Source: Solimonas sp041612095
GTDB lineage: Bacteria; Pseudomonadota; Gammaproteobacteria; Nevskiales; Nevskiaceae
Direction of reading: 5' to 3'
DNA length: 14,760 nt
NCBI GenBank assembly: GCA_041612095.1
Contig: JBFJJW010000066.1
Coordinates: 1 to 14,760, forward strand
This document shows, one piece after another, positions 1 to 6,835 of this stretch (position 1 is its first letter; each line of letters begins with the position of its first letter). The notes beneath the pieces are model-generated. The model searched no databases and had not been told where the DNA came from. It saw nothing but the letters and a program-made list of their open reading frames with translations. Made by a program: the position numbers and the translations under genes.

Positions 1-46
1 GCTGTTCGGCGATGATCTTCTTGACCTTTTCTTCTAGCGTGCTCAT
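1..46 (-). CDS. acpP: Acyl carrier protein, N-terminal 15 codons (partial, runs off the window)
   Basis: Read on the minus strand from ATG at 46 the product begins MSTLEEKVKKIIAEQ, the usual N-terminus of the bacterial acyl carrier protein. That protein carries growing acyl chains on a phosphopantetheine arm in the cytoplasm during type II fatty acid synthesis. A good ribosome binding site, AGGAG at 57-53, lies 6 nt before the ATG. The modification site (DSL motif) is outside the window. Position after fabD and fabG is the standard order. The 126-bp gap to fabG suggests acpP also has its own promoter, as it often does because the protein is needed in large amounts. Confidence 0.9.
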   Translation of the reverse strand, partial: MSTLEEKVKKIIAEQ

Positions 47-85
47 GCATCACTCCTGAGACTTTCTGTAGTACGAAGCCGGCGT

Positions 86-91
86 ATTGTA
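86..91 (-). promoter_or_regulatory. Candidate -10 element of an acpP promoter
   Basis: On the minus strand the 47-172 gap holds TACAAT (5 of 6 to TATAAT) about 40 nt before the acpP ATG, which would give a 5' UTR of roughly 30 nt. The gap is clearly more AT-rich than the flanking genes. No convincing -35 lies 16-18 bp upstream, so this is only a candidate. Confidence 0.3.
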
Positions 92-172
92 GTGGAACGC
101 CGTTGTGGAAACAGCCAGTATATGACTGCGATTAAAAACAATGGGTTATGCGGTATAGTTAAAGTCAGATGG

Positions 173-916
173 TTAAGACATGTACAGGCCGCCATTCACC
201 TGCAGCGTCGCGCCGGTGATATATCCGGCTTCTCTGCTAGCAAGAAACGTGACCGCGGCGGCAATATCCTCAGGCTGCCCGAGTCTCTGCAACGGCACGC
301 GGGACAGCAAGCCCTCCCGTGCATCGGCGGCAAGTCCTTGAGTCATATCGGTTTCAATAAAACCGGGTGCGACCACATTGACGGTGATGCCGCGCGAGCC
401 GATTTCCTGCGCCAGCGCCTTGCTGAAGCCGATCAGCCCGGCCTTGGCCGCGCAGTAGTTGACCTGGCCGGGGTTGCCCATGCTGCCGACCACTGAGCCC
501 ACCGAAACGATGCGACCATAGCGGGCCTTCATCATGCCGCGCAGCACGGTGCGCGACAGGCGAAACACTGCGCTCAGATCGGTATCCAGCACCTCGGCCC
601 AGTCCTCGTCTTTCATTCTCAACAGCAGGGTGTCGCGCGTGACGCCGGCGTTGTTGACCAGAATCGAAACCGGGCCGATTTCCGCCAGCAGCGCTTCAGT
701 CGCAGCGCCGTCGCGCACATCCAATACCTTCCCCTGCCCGCCAGCCGGCGCCAACTCAGCGGTGATGCGCTCGGCTCCCGCCGCGGTCGTGGCGGTACCG
801 ATGACCGTAACGCCCTCGGCAGCCAACCGTCGGGCAATGGCCTGACCGATGCCGCGGCTGGCACCGGTAACGAGTGCGATGTCGCTATTGAATCGCGACG
901 CTGTGGGTTCAGACAT
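173..916 (-). CDS. fabG: 3-oxoacyl-[acyl carrier protein] reductase FabG (SDR family)
   Basis: FabG performs the NADPH-dependent reduction of 3-oxoacyl-ACP to 3-hydroxyacyl-ACP in the elongation cycle of fatty acid synthesis (cytoplasm). The 247-residue product is full length for the family. It shows the Rossmann dinucleotide motif TGASRGIG at 17-24, NNAG at 88-91, the FabG-typical GSVVGSMGNPGQ segment with Ser141, Tyr154 and Lys158 (YxxxK), and APGFIETDMT after it. The position of the Asn of the SDR N-S-Y-K tetrad (NLS in E. coli FabG) is Asp113 here (DTDLSAVF, codon GAT). Flanks are fabD upstream (71-bp gap) and acpP downstream. I see no strong Shine-Dalgarno before the ATG, but no better start exists before the Rossmann motif. 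Identity is secure; the effect of Asp113 is unknown. Confidence 0.95.
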   Translation of the reverse strand: MSEPTASRFNSDIALVTGASRGIGQAIARRLAAEGVTVIGTATTAAGAERITAELAPAGGQGKVLDVRDGAATEALLAEIGPVSILVNNAGVTRDTLLLRMKDEDWAEVLDTDLSAVFRLSRTVLRGMMKARYGRIVSVGSVVGSMGNPGQVNYCAAKAGLIGFSKALAQEIGSRGITVNVVAPGFIETDMTQGLAADAREGLLSRVPLQRLGQPEDIAAAVTFLASREAGYITGATLQVNGGLYMS

Positions 917-957
917 CGAAGACGGTATGCAGTCTGTTGAAGGATTTCGAGTCTAGC

Positions 958-974
958 ATGCGGTATTTCCGCAT
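958..974 (-). repeat. Small inverted repeat between fabD and fabG
   Basis: ATGCGG (958-963) and CCGCAT (969-974) form a perfect 6-bp stem with a 5-nt loop in the 71-bp fabD-fabG gap, 14 nt past the fabD stop. On the minus-strand transcript no U-tract follows, so it is not a typical intrinsic terminator. It could be an RNA processing or stability element, or chance. Confidence 0.3.
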
Positions 975-987
975 TTGCTCGGCATAT

Positions 988-1911
988 TCAGCACAGCGCT
1001 CGTGCCTTGTCCACGCCTTCCGGGGTTTCCAGGCTGACGGACACCGACTCCTTGACGATGCGCTTGTTGAGTCCGCACAGCACCTTTCCTGGGCCGCATT
1101 CCACAAAAGTCGACCGCCCTGCGGAAGCCAGTGCTGTGATCGTCCGTGTCCACTGCACCGGCCTGTAGAGCTGCTCGCGCAGCGCCTGACGTATGCCTTC
1201 CGCAGTATCGCGTGACTGACCGTCGAGATTGTGTAACACCGGGATGACGGGCGGATGAATGTCGATGGTACCCAAGCGTTCGTGCAGCGCGTCGGCGGCG
1301 CCGCGCAGCAGGGAGCAATGGGACGGCACCGACATCGAGAGCCGCACCGCCATGCGCGCTCCGGCCGCCTTGGCCCCCGACTCCAGCCATGCCAGCGCCT
1401 CAACATGGCCGGCCACGACCACTTGGCCGGGCGCGTTGTAGTTTGCCGGCTCCAGGACGCCCGGCCCCGACCACTGCGCGCACAGGGCTTCAACCTGGGT
1501 GTCATCCAATCCCACCAGTGCGGTCATGCCGCCTACCCCGGCAGGCACCGCCGCCTGCATCAGCTGGCCGCGCAGTTCCACCAGCTTCAGTGCATCGGCA
1601 AATCCCATACTGCCGGCGGCGACCAGCGCGCTGTACTCGCCCAGGCTATGGCCCGCCAGCGCAGCCGGTGCCGGCTTGCCTTGCGCTTGCCACAGGCGCC
1701 ACAGGGCGATGCTGGCGGCCAGCAGCAACGGCTGCGTGATCTCGGTGCGATTCATCGCCTCGGCCGGGCCGTCGCGCATCAAGGCCGCGGTATCCCAGCC
1801 CAGCGTCTGCGACGCCTCGTTCAAGGTGGAAGCAACCGTAGGGTCCTGATGTGCGCCCAGCATGCCGACAGACTGCGAGCCTTGGCCGGGAAACAGAGTG
1901 GAGTAAGTCAT
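988..1911 (-). CDS. fabD: Malonyl-CoA:ACP transacylase FabD
   Basis: FabD transfers the malonyl group from CoA to acyl carrier protein, supplying the extender unit for fatty acid synthesis. The 307 residues match the usual length of about 308. Visible motifs are the oxyanion-hole segment PGQGSQ at 8-13, the nucleophile elbow GHSLG at 87-91 with catalytic Ser89, Arg114 (ELRGQLMQ) that binds the malonyl carboxylate in this family, and His198 in VPSHCSLL, the second catalytic residue. The ATG at 1911 overlaps the rrtA stop as ATGA (1911-1908), and no Shine-Dalgarno stands before it, so translation is probably coupled to rrtA. In many proteobacteria fabH precedes fabD; here it does not. Confidence 0.96.
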   Translation of the reverse strand: MTYSTLFPGQGSQSVGMLGAHQDPTVASTLNEASQTLGWDTAALMRDGPAEAMNRTEITQPLLLAASIALWRLWQAQGKPAPAALAGHSLGEYSALVAAGSMGFADALKLVELRGQLMQAAVPAGVGGMTALVGLDDTQVEALCAQWSGPGVLEPANYNAPGQVVVAGHVEALAWLESGAKAAGARMAVRLSMSVPSHCSLLRGAADALHERLGTIDIHPPVIPVLHNLDGQSRDTAEGIRQALREQLYRPVQWTRTITALASAGRSTFVECGPGKVLCGLNKRIVKESVSVSLETPEGVDKARALC

Positions 1912-2552
1912 GTGTCGTGGGTGTGGGTTGATCCGGGAATTGACTTGGGTGCCGGGCGACGCGCTTCACGGCCCGTGAAACTGCGGAATAGCATCCCGTA
2001 GGCGAATGCGGCAAGCACGCCGAACAGGTGGGACTCCACGGCGACTCGCCCCCCGATGGCCGCTTCGTCCGAGACCGGGGCGCCGGCCACCAGTTCCCAG
2101 CCTATCTTGCCGAGTAGATAGGCCAGGCATCCGAGCGCGATCAGATCGCGTTTCAGCACCTGCGGCATCAGTCCCAGGACGAACAGGCCGTGAATGACGC
2201 CGGAGAGACCCACATAATTTCGCAGCTCGGGAACAAACAGGTATAGCCCAAGGGTCATACCCAGAGACAGGCAGAACAGCCGGCGTAACCAGATCCGCCA
2301 GGGCAGTACCTGGGGGCACAGCAACACCAGCACCAGCAAACCCAATTCATTCAATAGCCAGTGATACCAGCCAAGGTGCACGAAGTTGCCGGTAACGAAG
2401 CGCCACCACTGCCCGTTGGCGATCGCATCGCGGTCAAAAGACAGCCATGCTCTGCCCGCATCCCCCAGGAGCTCGGTCAGCAGCAGCAGCAACATGAGCG
2501 CCAGCGGCGGCATCCATAGCGACCGCGAAGCGTAAAATGACTTTGTTATCAT
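1908..2552 (-). CDS. rrtA: Rhombosortase (rhomboid-family intramembrane serine protease)
   Basis: Rhombosortases are a branch of the rhomboid/GlpG family that cut the GlyGly-CTERM anchor of proteins exported by type II secretion. From ATG 2552 the product has 214 residues and about six hydrophobic segments. It shows the family signature: WWRFVTGNFVHLGWYHWLLNE near 49-69, catalytic Ser117 within YVGLSGVIHG, a KIGWE segment, and catalytic His175 in VESHLFG. The divergent partner is the pseudopilin operon gspG-N, which fits the proposed substrate route. I chose ATG 2552 (MITKSFY) because the longer reading from 2621 would overlap the start of gspG and adds a non-hydrophobic extension. Met37 of the long form (2513) is another possible start. 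The stop overlaps fabD. An ordinary rhomboid protease is the alternative, but size and the GLSGVIHG context favour rhombosortase. Confidence 0.85.
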   Translation of the reverse strand: MITKSFYASRSLWMPPLALMLLLLLTELLGDAGRAWLSFDRDAIANGQWWRFVTGNFVHLGWYHWLLNELGLLVLVLLCPQVLPWRIWLRRLFCLSLGMTLGLYLFVPELRNYVGLSGVIHGLFVLGLMPQVLKRDLIALGCLAYLLGKIGWELVAGAPVSDEAAIGGRVAVESHLFGVLAAFAYGMLFRSFTGREARRPAPKSIPGSTHTHDT

Positions 2553-2557
2553 CGTCC

Positions 2558-2574
2558 GAGGCAGACTGTGCCTC
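2558..2574. promoter_or_regulatory. Inverted repeat (possible operator) between the divergent rrtA and gspG starts
   Basis: GAGGCA (2558-2563) and TGCCTC (2569-2574) form a perfect 6+6 palindrome with a 5-bp spacer. It sits inside the 50-bp gap between the divergent rrtA (2552) and gspG (2603) start codons. Such a dyad could be a binding site for a dimeric regulator acting on both operons, or a hairpin in one leader. No clear -35/-10 pair is visible in the gap; a TATCAT at 2547-2552 lacks a matching -35. Confidence 0.35.
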
Positions 2575-2602
2575 TGATTTTCCCCAGATCTTTCTATTCC
2601 AA

Positions 2603-3049
2603 ATGACCGCTTATTCCACACGTGGTGTCGCGCAACGTGGCTTCACCCTGATTGAAATCATGGTTGTTGTCGTGATTCTCGGCATTCTGGCCGCAGTCGT
2701 CGTGCCGCGCATTATGGATAGGCCGGATGACGCGCGCATCACCAAGGCCAAGCAGGACATTCGCGTTCTGGAATCTTCGCTCAACCTCTACAAGCTGGAC
2801 AACTTTGTCTACCCCACGACCCAGCAAGGTCTTGAAGCGCTGGTAGCCAAGCCCGGCGGAGAGCCGGAGCCGCGCAACTACAAGAATGGCGGCTATGTGA
2901 AGTCTCTCCCGCGGGATCCCTGGGGCAACCCTTACCAGTATCTGCAACCCGGGGTTAAGGGTGAGTTCGACCTGTTCTCGCTGGGTTCGGACAACCGGCC
3001 CGGTGGCGAAGGTGCCGCCGCTGACATCGGCAACTGGGATTTGAGCTGA
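2603..3049 (+). CDS. gspG: Type II secretion major pseudopilin GspG
   Basis: GspG polymerises into the periplasmic pseudopilus that drives cargo through the type II secretion channel. From ATG 2603 the 148-residue protein has a 13-residue leader ending QRG, cut before Phe14 by the prepilin peptidase (GFTLIEIMVVVVILGILAAVVVPR), with the conserved Glu at +5 (Glu18). Next come the typical LNLYKLDNFVYPTTQQGLEAL and PRDPWGNPYQY segments. The C-terminal loop DLFSLGSDNRPGGEG...IGNWD carries the Asp-rich calcium-binding region known for GspG. An earlier ATG at 2537 would give a 35-residue leader and run into rrtA, so 2603 is preferred, although no strong Shine-Dalgarno is visible. It heads the gspG-N run; gspC-F are not next to it. 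Confidence 0.95.
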   Translation: MTAYSTRGVAQRGFTLIEIMVVVVILGILAAVVVPRIMDRPDDARITKAKQDIRVLESSLNLYKLDNFVYPTTQQGLEALVAKPGGEPEPRNYKNGGYVKSLPRDPWGNPYQYLQPGVKGEFDLFSLGSDNRPGGEGAAADIGNWDLS

Positions 3050-3618
3050 ACGCCCTTCTGGAACCGAGCGCGGCCCACCGCAGATGCGGGCACCCCGGGC
3101 AGCCCGGCCTCGGCGGCTTCACGCTGGTCGAGATGATGGTGGTGGTCCTGATTATCGGCATCCTGCTGACCTTCGCCAGCCTGTCTATCGGTGACCGAGC
3201 AGTTGCAGAACGTGTCGAAACCGAGTCACGGCGTCTGGAGCAACTGTTTCAACTGGCCTTGGAGGATGCCGAACTCAAGGGCTATGAGATCGGCTTCCGG
3301 CTGACCGATGCCCGCTACGAGTTTCTTGCGGTGGGTGAGGAAGGCCGCTGGCAGGCGCTCAAGGACGGACCCTTGCGCACGCGCCAGCTGACCGCCCCGA
3401 TTCTGTACACGCTGCGTGTGGATGGCCGTTCGGTGCCGCCGGCGCGCGAGGCACCCGACAAGAAGCTGCCGCTGGAGCCTCAGGTGTTGCTGATGTCCAG
3501 CGGAGAGGCCACCGCCTTCAGCCTCGATCTCAATGCGCCCGGCGCGCCTTTGGCGTACCGGATCGAAGCCGACCCGCTGGGCCATGTCCGACGCAGCGTC
3601 CTGGAGTTGCAGCGGTGA
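3046..3618 (+). CDS. gspH: Type II secretion minor pseudopilin GspH, with a non-canonical start
   Basis: GspH is a minor pseudopilin of the type II secretion pseudopilus. The prepilin site GGFTLVEMMVVVLIIGILLTF lies at 3112-3174 with Glu at +5, followed by a 166-residue mature domain of normal size. No ATG, GTG or TTG lies in frame between the upstream stop (3022-3024) and the Phe+1 codon. The first in-frame ATG (3133) falls inside the transmembrane helix and would remove the processing site. The best in-frame candidate is CTG at 3046, which overlaps the gspG stop as CTGA and copies the NTGA junctions used by H/I, I/J and J/K. It gives a 24-residue leader. Alternatively one extra base is present between ATG 3084 and 3117; removing one C from 3093-3096 would yield a short leader, MRAPGQPGLGG. 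Family identity is firm; the start is not. Confidence 0.85.
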   Translation: MNALLEPSAAHRRCGHPGQPGLGGFTLVEMMVVVLIIGILLTFASLSIGDRAVAERVETESRRLEQLFQLALEDAELKGYEIGFRLTDARYEFLAVGEEGRWQALKDGPLRTRQLTAPILYTLRVDGRSVPPAREAPDKKLPLEPQVLLMSSGEATAFSLDLNAPGAPLAYRIEADPLGHVRRSVLELQR

Positions 3619-3995
3619 AAGCCCCGAGAGTCGGCGGTTTCACCTTGATCGAGATGATCGTCGCAGTCGCGGTGCTGGCGACCGCCATGGCTGCGATTCT
3701 GTCCGGCATGGCCCGTTACGCGGATAACGCCGGGCATCTGCGCGATCGTAGTTTTGCCATCTGGATCGCGCACAACCGGATGACCGAGATTGAGCTGTCA
3801 CCGGTATGGCCGGATGTCGGCAAGTCCGACGGTGAAATGGAAATGGCTGGCCTGGAGTGGAAGTGGGAAGTCGAGGTCCAGAAGACGCCTGACGAGACCT
3901 TGCGGCGTGTTGATATCTGGGTGCTGCCCCAGCGCGGCGAGCGCAGTGAGGCCCCCACCCTGACGGCGTTTCTGGCCAATACCGGGCGCCAGTGA
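3615..3995 (+). CDS. gspI: Type II secretion minor pseudopilin GspI
   Basis: GspI is a minor pseudopilin; in studied systems it forms the pseudopilus tip with GspJ and GspK. The 126-residue product starts at GTG 3615, overlapping the gspH stop as GTGA. It has a short basic leader MKAPRVGG, cleavage before Phe9 (FTLIEMIVAVAVLATAMAAIL) and Glu13 at +5. The motif RSFAIWIAHNRMTEIEL is typical of GspI, as is the later GLEWKWEVEVQKTP segment. Length is normal. Confidence 0.93.
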   Translation: MKAPRVGGFTLIEMIVAVAVLATAMAAILSGMARYADNAGHLRDRSFAIWIAHNRMTEIELSPVWPDVGKSDGEMEMAGLEWKWEVEVQKTPDETLRRVDIWVLPQRGERSEAPTLTAFLANTGRQ

Positions 3996-4696
3996 TGCGA
4001 CCCGATCAACGCGGATTCACGCTGCTGGAGTTGATTGTCGTGATCGCGATCTTTGCGATCTTCGCCGTCATGGCCTACGGCGGACTCAACTCGGTACTCA
4101 ACACCCGTGTACAGGTTGAGCGCGCTCAGGACCGGCTCGCGGCATTGCAGAAGACCTACATGAAGCTGCGCGACGACATCCAGCAGGTGGCCGCGCGACC
4201 GTCGCGCGATGGCTATGGCGATCTACAGCCCGCCCTGCGTGGGCTGGACAGCCCGATGCTGCTCGACTTCACCCGTGGGGGCTGGCGCAATCCGGCGCTG
4301 GTGGCGCGTTCGACGCTGGAGCGCGTGAGCTATCGCGTGGAGGATGGCGCCCTGATCCGCGCCAGCTTTCGTGTACTGGATCAGGCGCAGGACTCCAAGG
4401 CGCAGGACGCAGTCCTGCTGGAGCAAGTGGACGCAATGGCGTTGCGCTACCTGGACGCCGACCGCCAATGGCGCACGCGTTGGCCGCCGGACAGCGCCGA
4501 TATCGCGGCTGCCGAGCAGCCGCCACCCCTAGCAGTCGAGATCACGCTCGAGACCCGTGATCTGGGCGATATTGTTTATCTGTTTCGCATCGGCATCGAA
4601 CCCACCAGGCTGCGCTTCGGCGGCGGTGGGACACCCGCAGGTGATGGCGACAGCCCGCCCGGGCCGATCACTCCGCCCAGCGGGGATGAGCAGTGA
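3992..4696 (+). CDS. gspJ: Type II secretion minor pseudopilin GspJ
   Basis: GspJ is a minor pseudopilin of the tip complex. The protein (234 residues from GTG 3992, or 233 from the adjacent ATG 3995) has leader MMRPDQRG, cleavage before Phe9 (FTLLELIVVIAIFAIFAVMAYGGL) and Glu13 at +5. Downstream are the GspJ-like segments RLAALQKTYMKLRDDIQQVAARP and ERVSYRVEDGALIR. Its stop and the gspK GTG overlap as GTGA. The last 30 or so residues are a Gly/Pro/Asp-rich tail (GGGGTPAGDGDSPPGP), which looks disordered and is probably lineage specific. Confidence 0.93.
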   Translation: MMRPDQRGFTLLELIVVIAIFAIFAVMAYGGLNSVLNTRVQVERAQDRLAALQKTYMKLRDDIQQVAARPSRDGYGDLQPALRGLDSPMLLDFTRGGWRNPALVARSTLERVSYRVEDGALIRASFRVLDQAQDSKAQDAVLLEQVDAMALRYLDADRQWRTRWPPDSADIAAAEQPPPLAVEITLETRDLGDIVYLFRIGIEPTRLRFGGGGTPAGDGDSPPGPITPPSGDEQ

Positions 4697-5634
4697 TGAT
4701 GCGCCCGCGCGGTATTGCGCTGATCACGGCGATGCTGGTTGTCGCACTGGCCGCGATCGCCGCGACCGCGATTCTCTCCTCCGCCAACGTCTCGATACAC
4801 CGAACGGCCACGCTGCAGGACAGCGAGAAGGCCTGGTGGTACGCGGCTGGCGTGGAGTCGTGGGTCAAGTCGATCCTCGAACGCGACCTCGACGAGAACA
4901 AGTTCGATGGCCTGACCGACGCCTGGGCCAAGCCGGTGGACTTCCTGCCGACCGACGAGGGCTTTCTGCGCGGAGCCGTCATCGATCTCAGCGGCCGTTA
5001 CAACCTCAACAATCTGGCAGTCACCGATGCCGCCGCCTATCAGAAGCAGCTGGAGATCTTTGTGCGCCTGCTGGCGAATCTGGAGATGACCGACGAATTT
5101 CGTGCACGCGGTCTGGCCAGCGCAATACGCGATTGGATCGACGCTGACAGCGAGCCGACTGGCTTTGACGGCGCAGAGGACAGCGAGTACCTCGGTGTGA
5201 ATCCTCCTTACCGCACCGCCAATCAACCCATGCGCAGCGTCAGCGAACTGATGGCGATCAAGGGCATGGATCGGGAGCTATACGCGCGCCTGCGCGACGT
5301 GGTGTGCACGCTGCCGCAGATCAACATGCCGATCAACGTCAACACCGCACCGGTGCCCGTGCTGCGTGCCCTGGTGCGGCAGCCCGGACCCGAGTTCGAG
5401 GCCTTCGAGCGCAGCCGCGAGCAACAGCCGGCTGAAAGCATCTCGGAGCTGGAGGGTGCCGGGGTCTTCACCGCGCAGGATGCGCCGCGCGAGATGATGA
5501 GCGTAAAGAGCAACTTCTTTCAGCTACGCGCCGAAGCCTTCGTAGGCAGCGGCCGCATCGCCTTGTATAGTTCGATCTATCGTCCGGATCAGGGCATTCC
5601 CGTGGTCTATGGGCGCAGCATCCACACCGAGTAA
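4693..5634 (+). CDS. gspK: Type II secretion minor pseudopilin GspK
   Basis: GspK is the large minor pseudopilin thought to cap the pseudopilus. The 313 residues fit the family, which is much larger than the other pseudopilins. The leader MMMRPRG is cut before Ile8 (IALITAMLVVALAAIAATAIL). Position +5 is Thr rather than Glu, the known GspK peculiarity. EKAWWYAAGVESWV and DLSGRYNLNNL are typical early segments, and NMPINVNTAPVPVLRAL marks the helix-hairpin-like domain. Candidate starts are GTG 4693, ATG 4696 and ATG 4699; 4693 overlaps the gspJ stop as GTGA. Confidence 0.94.
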   Translation: MMMRPRGIALITAMLVVALAAIAATAILSSANVSIHRTATLQDSEKAWWYAAGVESWVKSILERDLDENKFDGLTDAWAKPVDFLPTDEGFLRGAVIDLSGRYNLNNLAVTDAAAYQKQLEIFVRLLANLEMTDEFRARGLASAIRDWIDADSEPTGFDGAEDSEYLGVNPPYRTANQPMRSVSELMAIKGMDRELYARLRDVVCTLPQINMPINVNTAPVPVLRALVRQPGPEFEAFERSREQQPAESISELEGAGVFTAQDAPREMMSVKSNFFQLRAEAFVGSGRIALYSSIYRPDQGIPVVYGRSIHTE

Positions 5635-5635
5635 C

Positions 5636-6835
5636 GTGCGCGAAACCCTCTACATACAATTGCGTGCCGCTGATCCCGGCGCGCCAACAGCGTTCTGCAT
5701 CGCGCGACCCGATGCGGTGGCTTCGTTCGCGGTCAATATCGCGCCGCTGGAGACCGTCCTGTTACAGGCCGGAAGCCGTCGGCTGGTGGTGTTTGTCCCC
5801 TCCACCGATGTCCGGCTGACCACGCTGAAACTGGCGGCACGCCAGGCGTCGAAGGCGCTGCAGGCGGCGCCGTATGCGCTGGAAGACCAGCTGGCGGACG
5901 ATGTTGAAACCCTGCATTTCGCCGTAGGCCGCTATCAACCGGATCAGTGGCCGGTAGCGGTGGTGGCCCAGGATCGCATGTCTGAATGGCTGCAACTGTT
6001 CGCCACCTACGGCCTGCGCCCCGACAGCCTGGTTCCCGATGTGCTGGCATTACCCGCTCCGGACGCCGAGCACTACAGCCTTCTGCTGGATGGCCAGCAG
6101 GTACTGGTGCGCACCGCGGTCGATGGCGGCTTTGTCTGCGAGCGCGCGGATCTGGAGTTGTGCCTGCAGATCGCAGACCCCGACAAGCGCAGGACGCTGC
6201 GCGCGCTGGTGCCTCGTGGGGAAGACATTGACCTCAGCGTGCTCGGTCGCCCGGTAGAACCGCTGCACGGGTTCAGCGCACCCCTTGAAGCGCTGCTGCA
6301 GAACTACCATCCGGAAGATGCCATCAACCTGCTACAGGGCCCCTACTCCCAGCAGCAGGACTGGATCCGGCTGTGGCAACCATGGCGCAGGGTCGCCGCG
6401 TTGCTGGCAGTGGTGATCATGCTCAGCGGGGCCGTACACGGCATCGAGGCCTGGCGCCTGCAACGCGCGCTCAGCGACCAGGATGCCGCCAATATCCAGC
6501 GTTACCAGCAGCTGTTCCCGAACGAAACGCGAATCGTGGATTTGTCGGCACAGCTGGAGCAGCAGGCCGGTCGCCTGCGCAACGCGGGTGGGCAGAACCT
6601 GCTTCCCATGATGGAGACGCTGGCGCGTGCATTGCAGTCGGTGCCCGGATTGAAACTGCAAACCCTGCAGTATCGCGAAGGCGCACTGTTTGTGGGGCTT
6701 ACCGGCGCCAATCTCGAGCTGCTTGAGCAGCTGAAGGCGTGGTTTGCCGAGCCGCGTTCCGCCGCTCTGGAAGTACAGTCCGCCAATTCCGGTACCGATG
6801 GCGTGCAGATCCGCATTCGTCTGAGCCCGGCATGA
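5636..6835 (+). CDS. gspL: Type II secretion assembly protein GspL
   Basis: GspL is a bitopic inner-membrane protein that links the cytoplasmic ATPase GspE to GspM and the pseudopilus. The reading frame shows a long cytoplasmic actin-like region (ETLYIQLRAADP at the start; APYALEDQLADDVETLHFAVG near residue 80). One transmembrane helix follows at about 252-273 (RVAALLAVVIMLSGAVHGIEAW). A periplasmic helix and ferredoxin-like domain ending VQIRIRLSPA complete it. I prefer GTG 5636, one base after the gspK stop (399 residues), because the family homology seems to begin at ETLYIQL. ATG 5609, which overlaps gspK by 26 nt, is the alternative and adds nine residues. The stop overlaps gspM as ATGA. 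Confidence 0.92.
   Translation: MRETLYIQLRAADPGAPTAFCIARPDAVASFAVNIAPLETVLLQAGSRRLVVFVPSTDVRLTTLKLAARQASKALQAAPYALEDQLADDVETLHFAVGRYQPDQWPVAVVAQDRMSEWLQLFATYGLRPDSLVPDVLALPAPDAEHYSLLLDGQQVLVRTAVDGGFVCERADLELCLQIADPDKRRTLRALVPRGEDIDLSVLGRPVEPLHGFSAPLEALLQNYHPEDAINLLQGPYSQQQDWIRLWQPWRRVAALLAVVIMLSGAVHGIEAWRLQRALSDQDAANIQRYQQLFPNETRIVDLSAQLEQQAGRLRNAGGQNLLPMMETLARALQSVPGLKLQTLQYREGALFVGLTGANLELLEQLKAWFAEPRSAALEVQSANSGTDGVQIRIRLSPA

Noticed and set aside
92..496. Plus-strand open frame opposite fabG reaching into the acpP-fabG gap
   Set aside because: Overlaps the conserved C-terminal half of fabG on the other strand and has no motif or Shine-Dalgarno.
904..973. HPt domain at the C-terminus of the hybrid kinase (residue positions within the protein)
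   Set aside because: The helical tail has a lone His915 in DNHEAEA but not the HxxKG core, so a working phosphotransfer domain is not supported.
1255..2001. Plus-strand open frame (248 codons) opposite fabD and the end of rrtA
   Set aside because: Antisense shadow of well-identified genes, with low-complexity His/Gln/Arg-rich composition.
2524..2552. TATCAT at 2547-2552 as a -10 element for gspG
   Set aside because: No -35-like hexamer stands 16-18 bp upstream; a 5-of-6 match alone is weak evidence.
2553..2621. Longer rhombosortase N-terminus from ATG 2621
   Set aside because: It would overlap the gspG start and add a polar stretch that does not fit the membrane-protein N-terminus; ATG 2552 is simpler.
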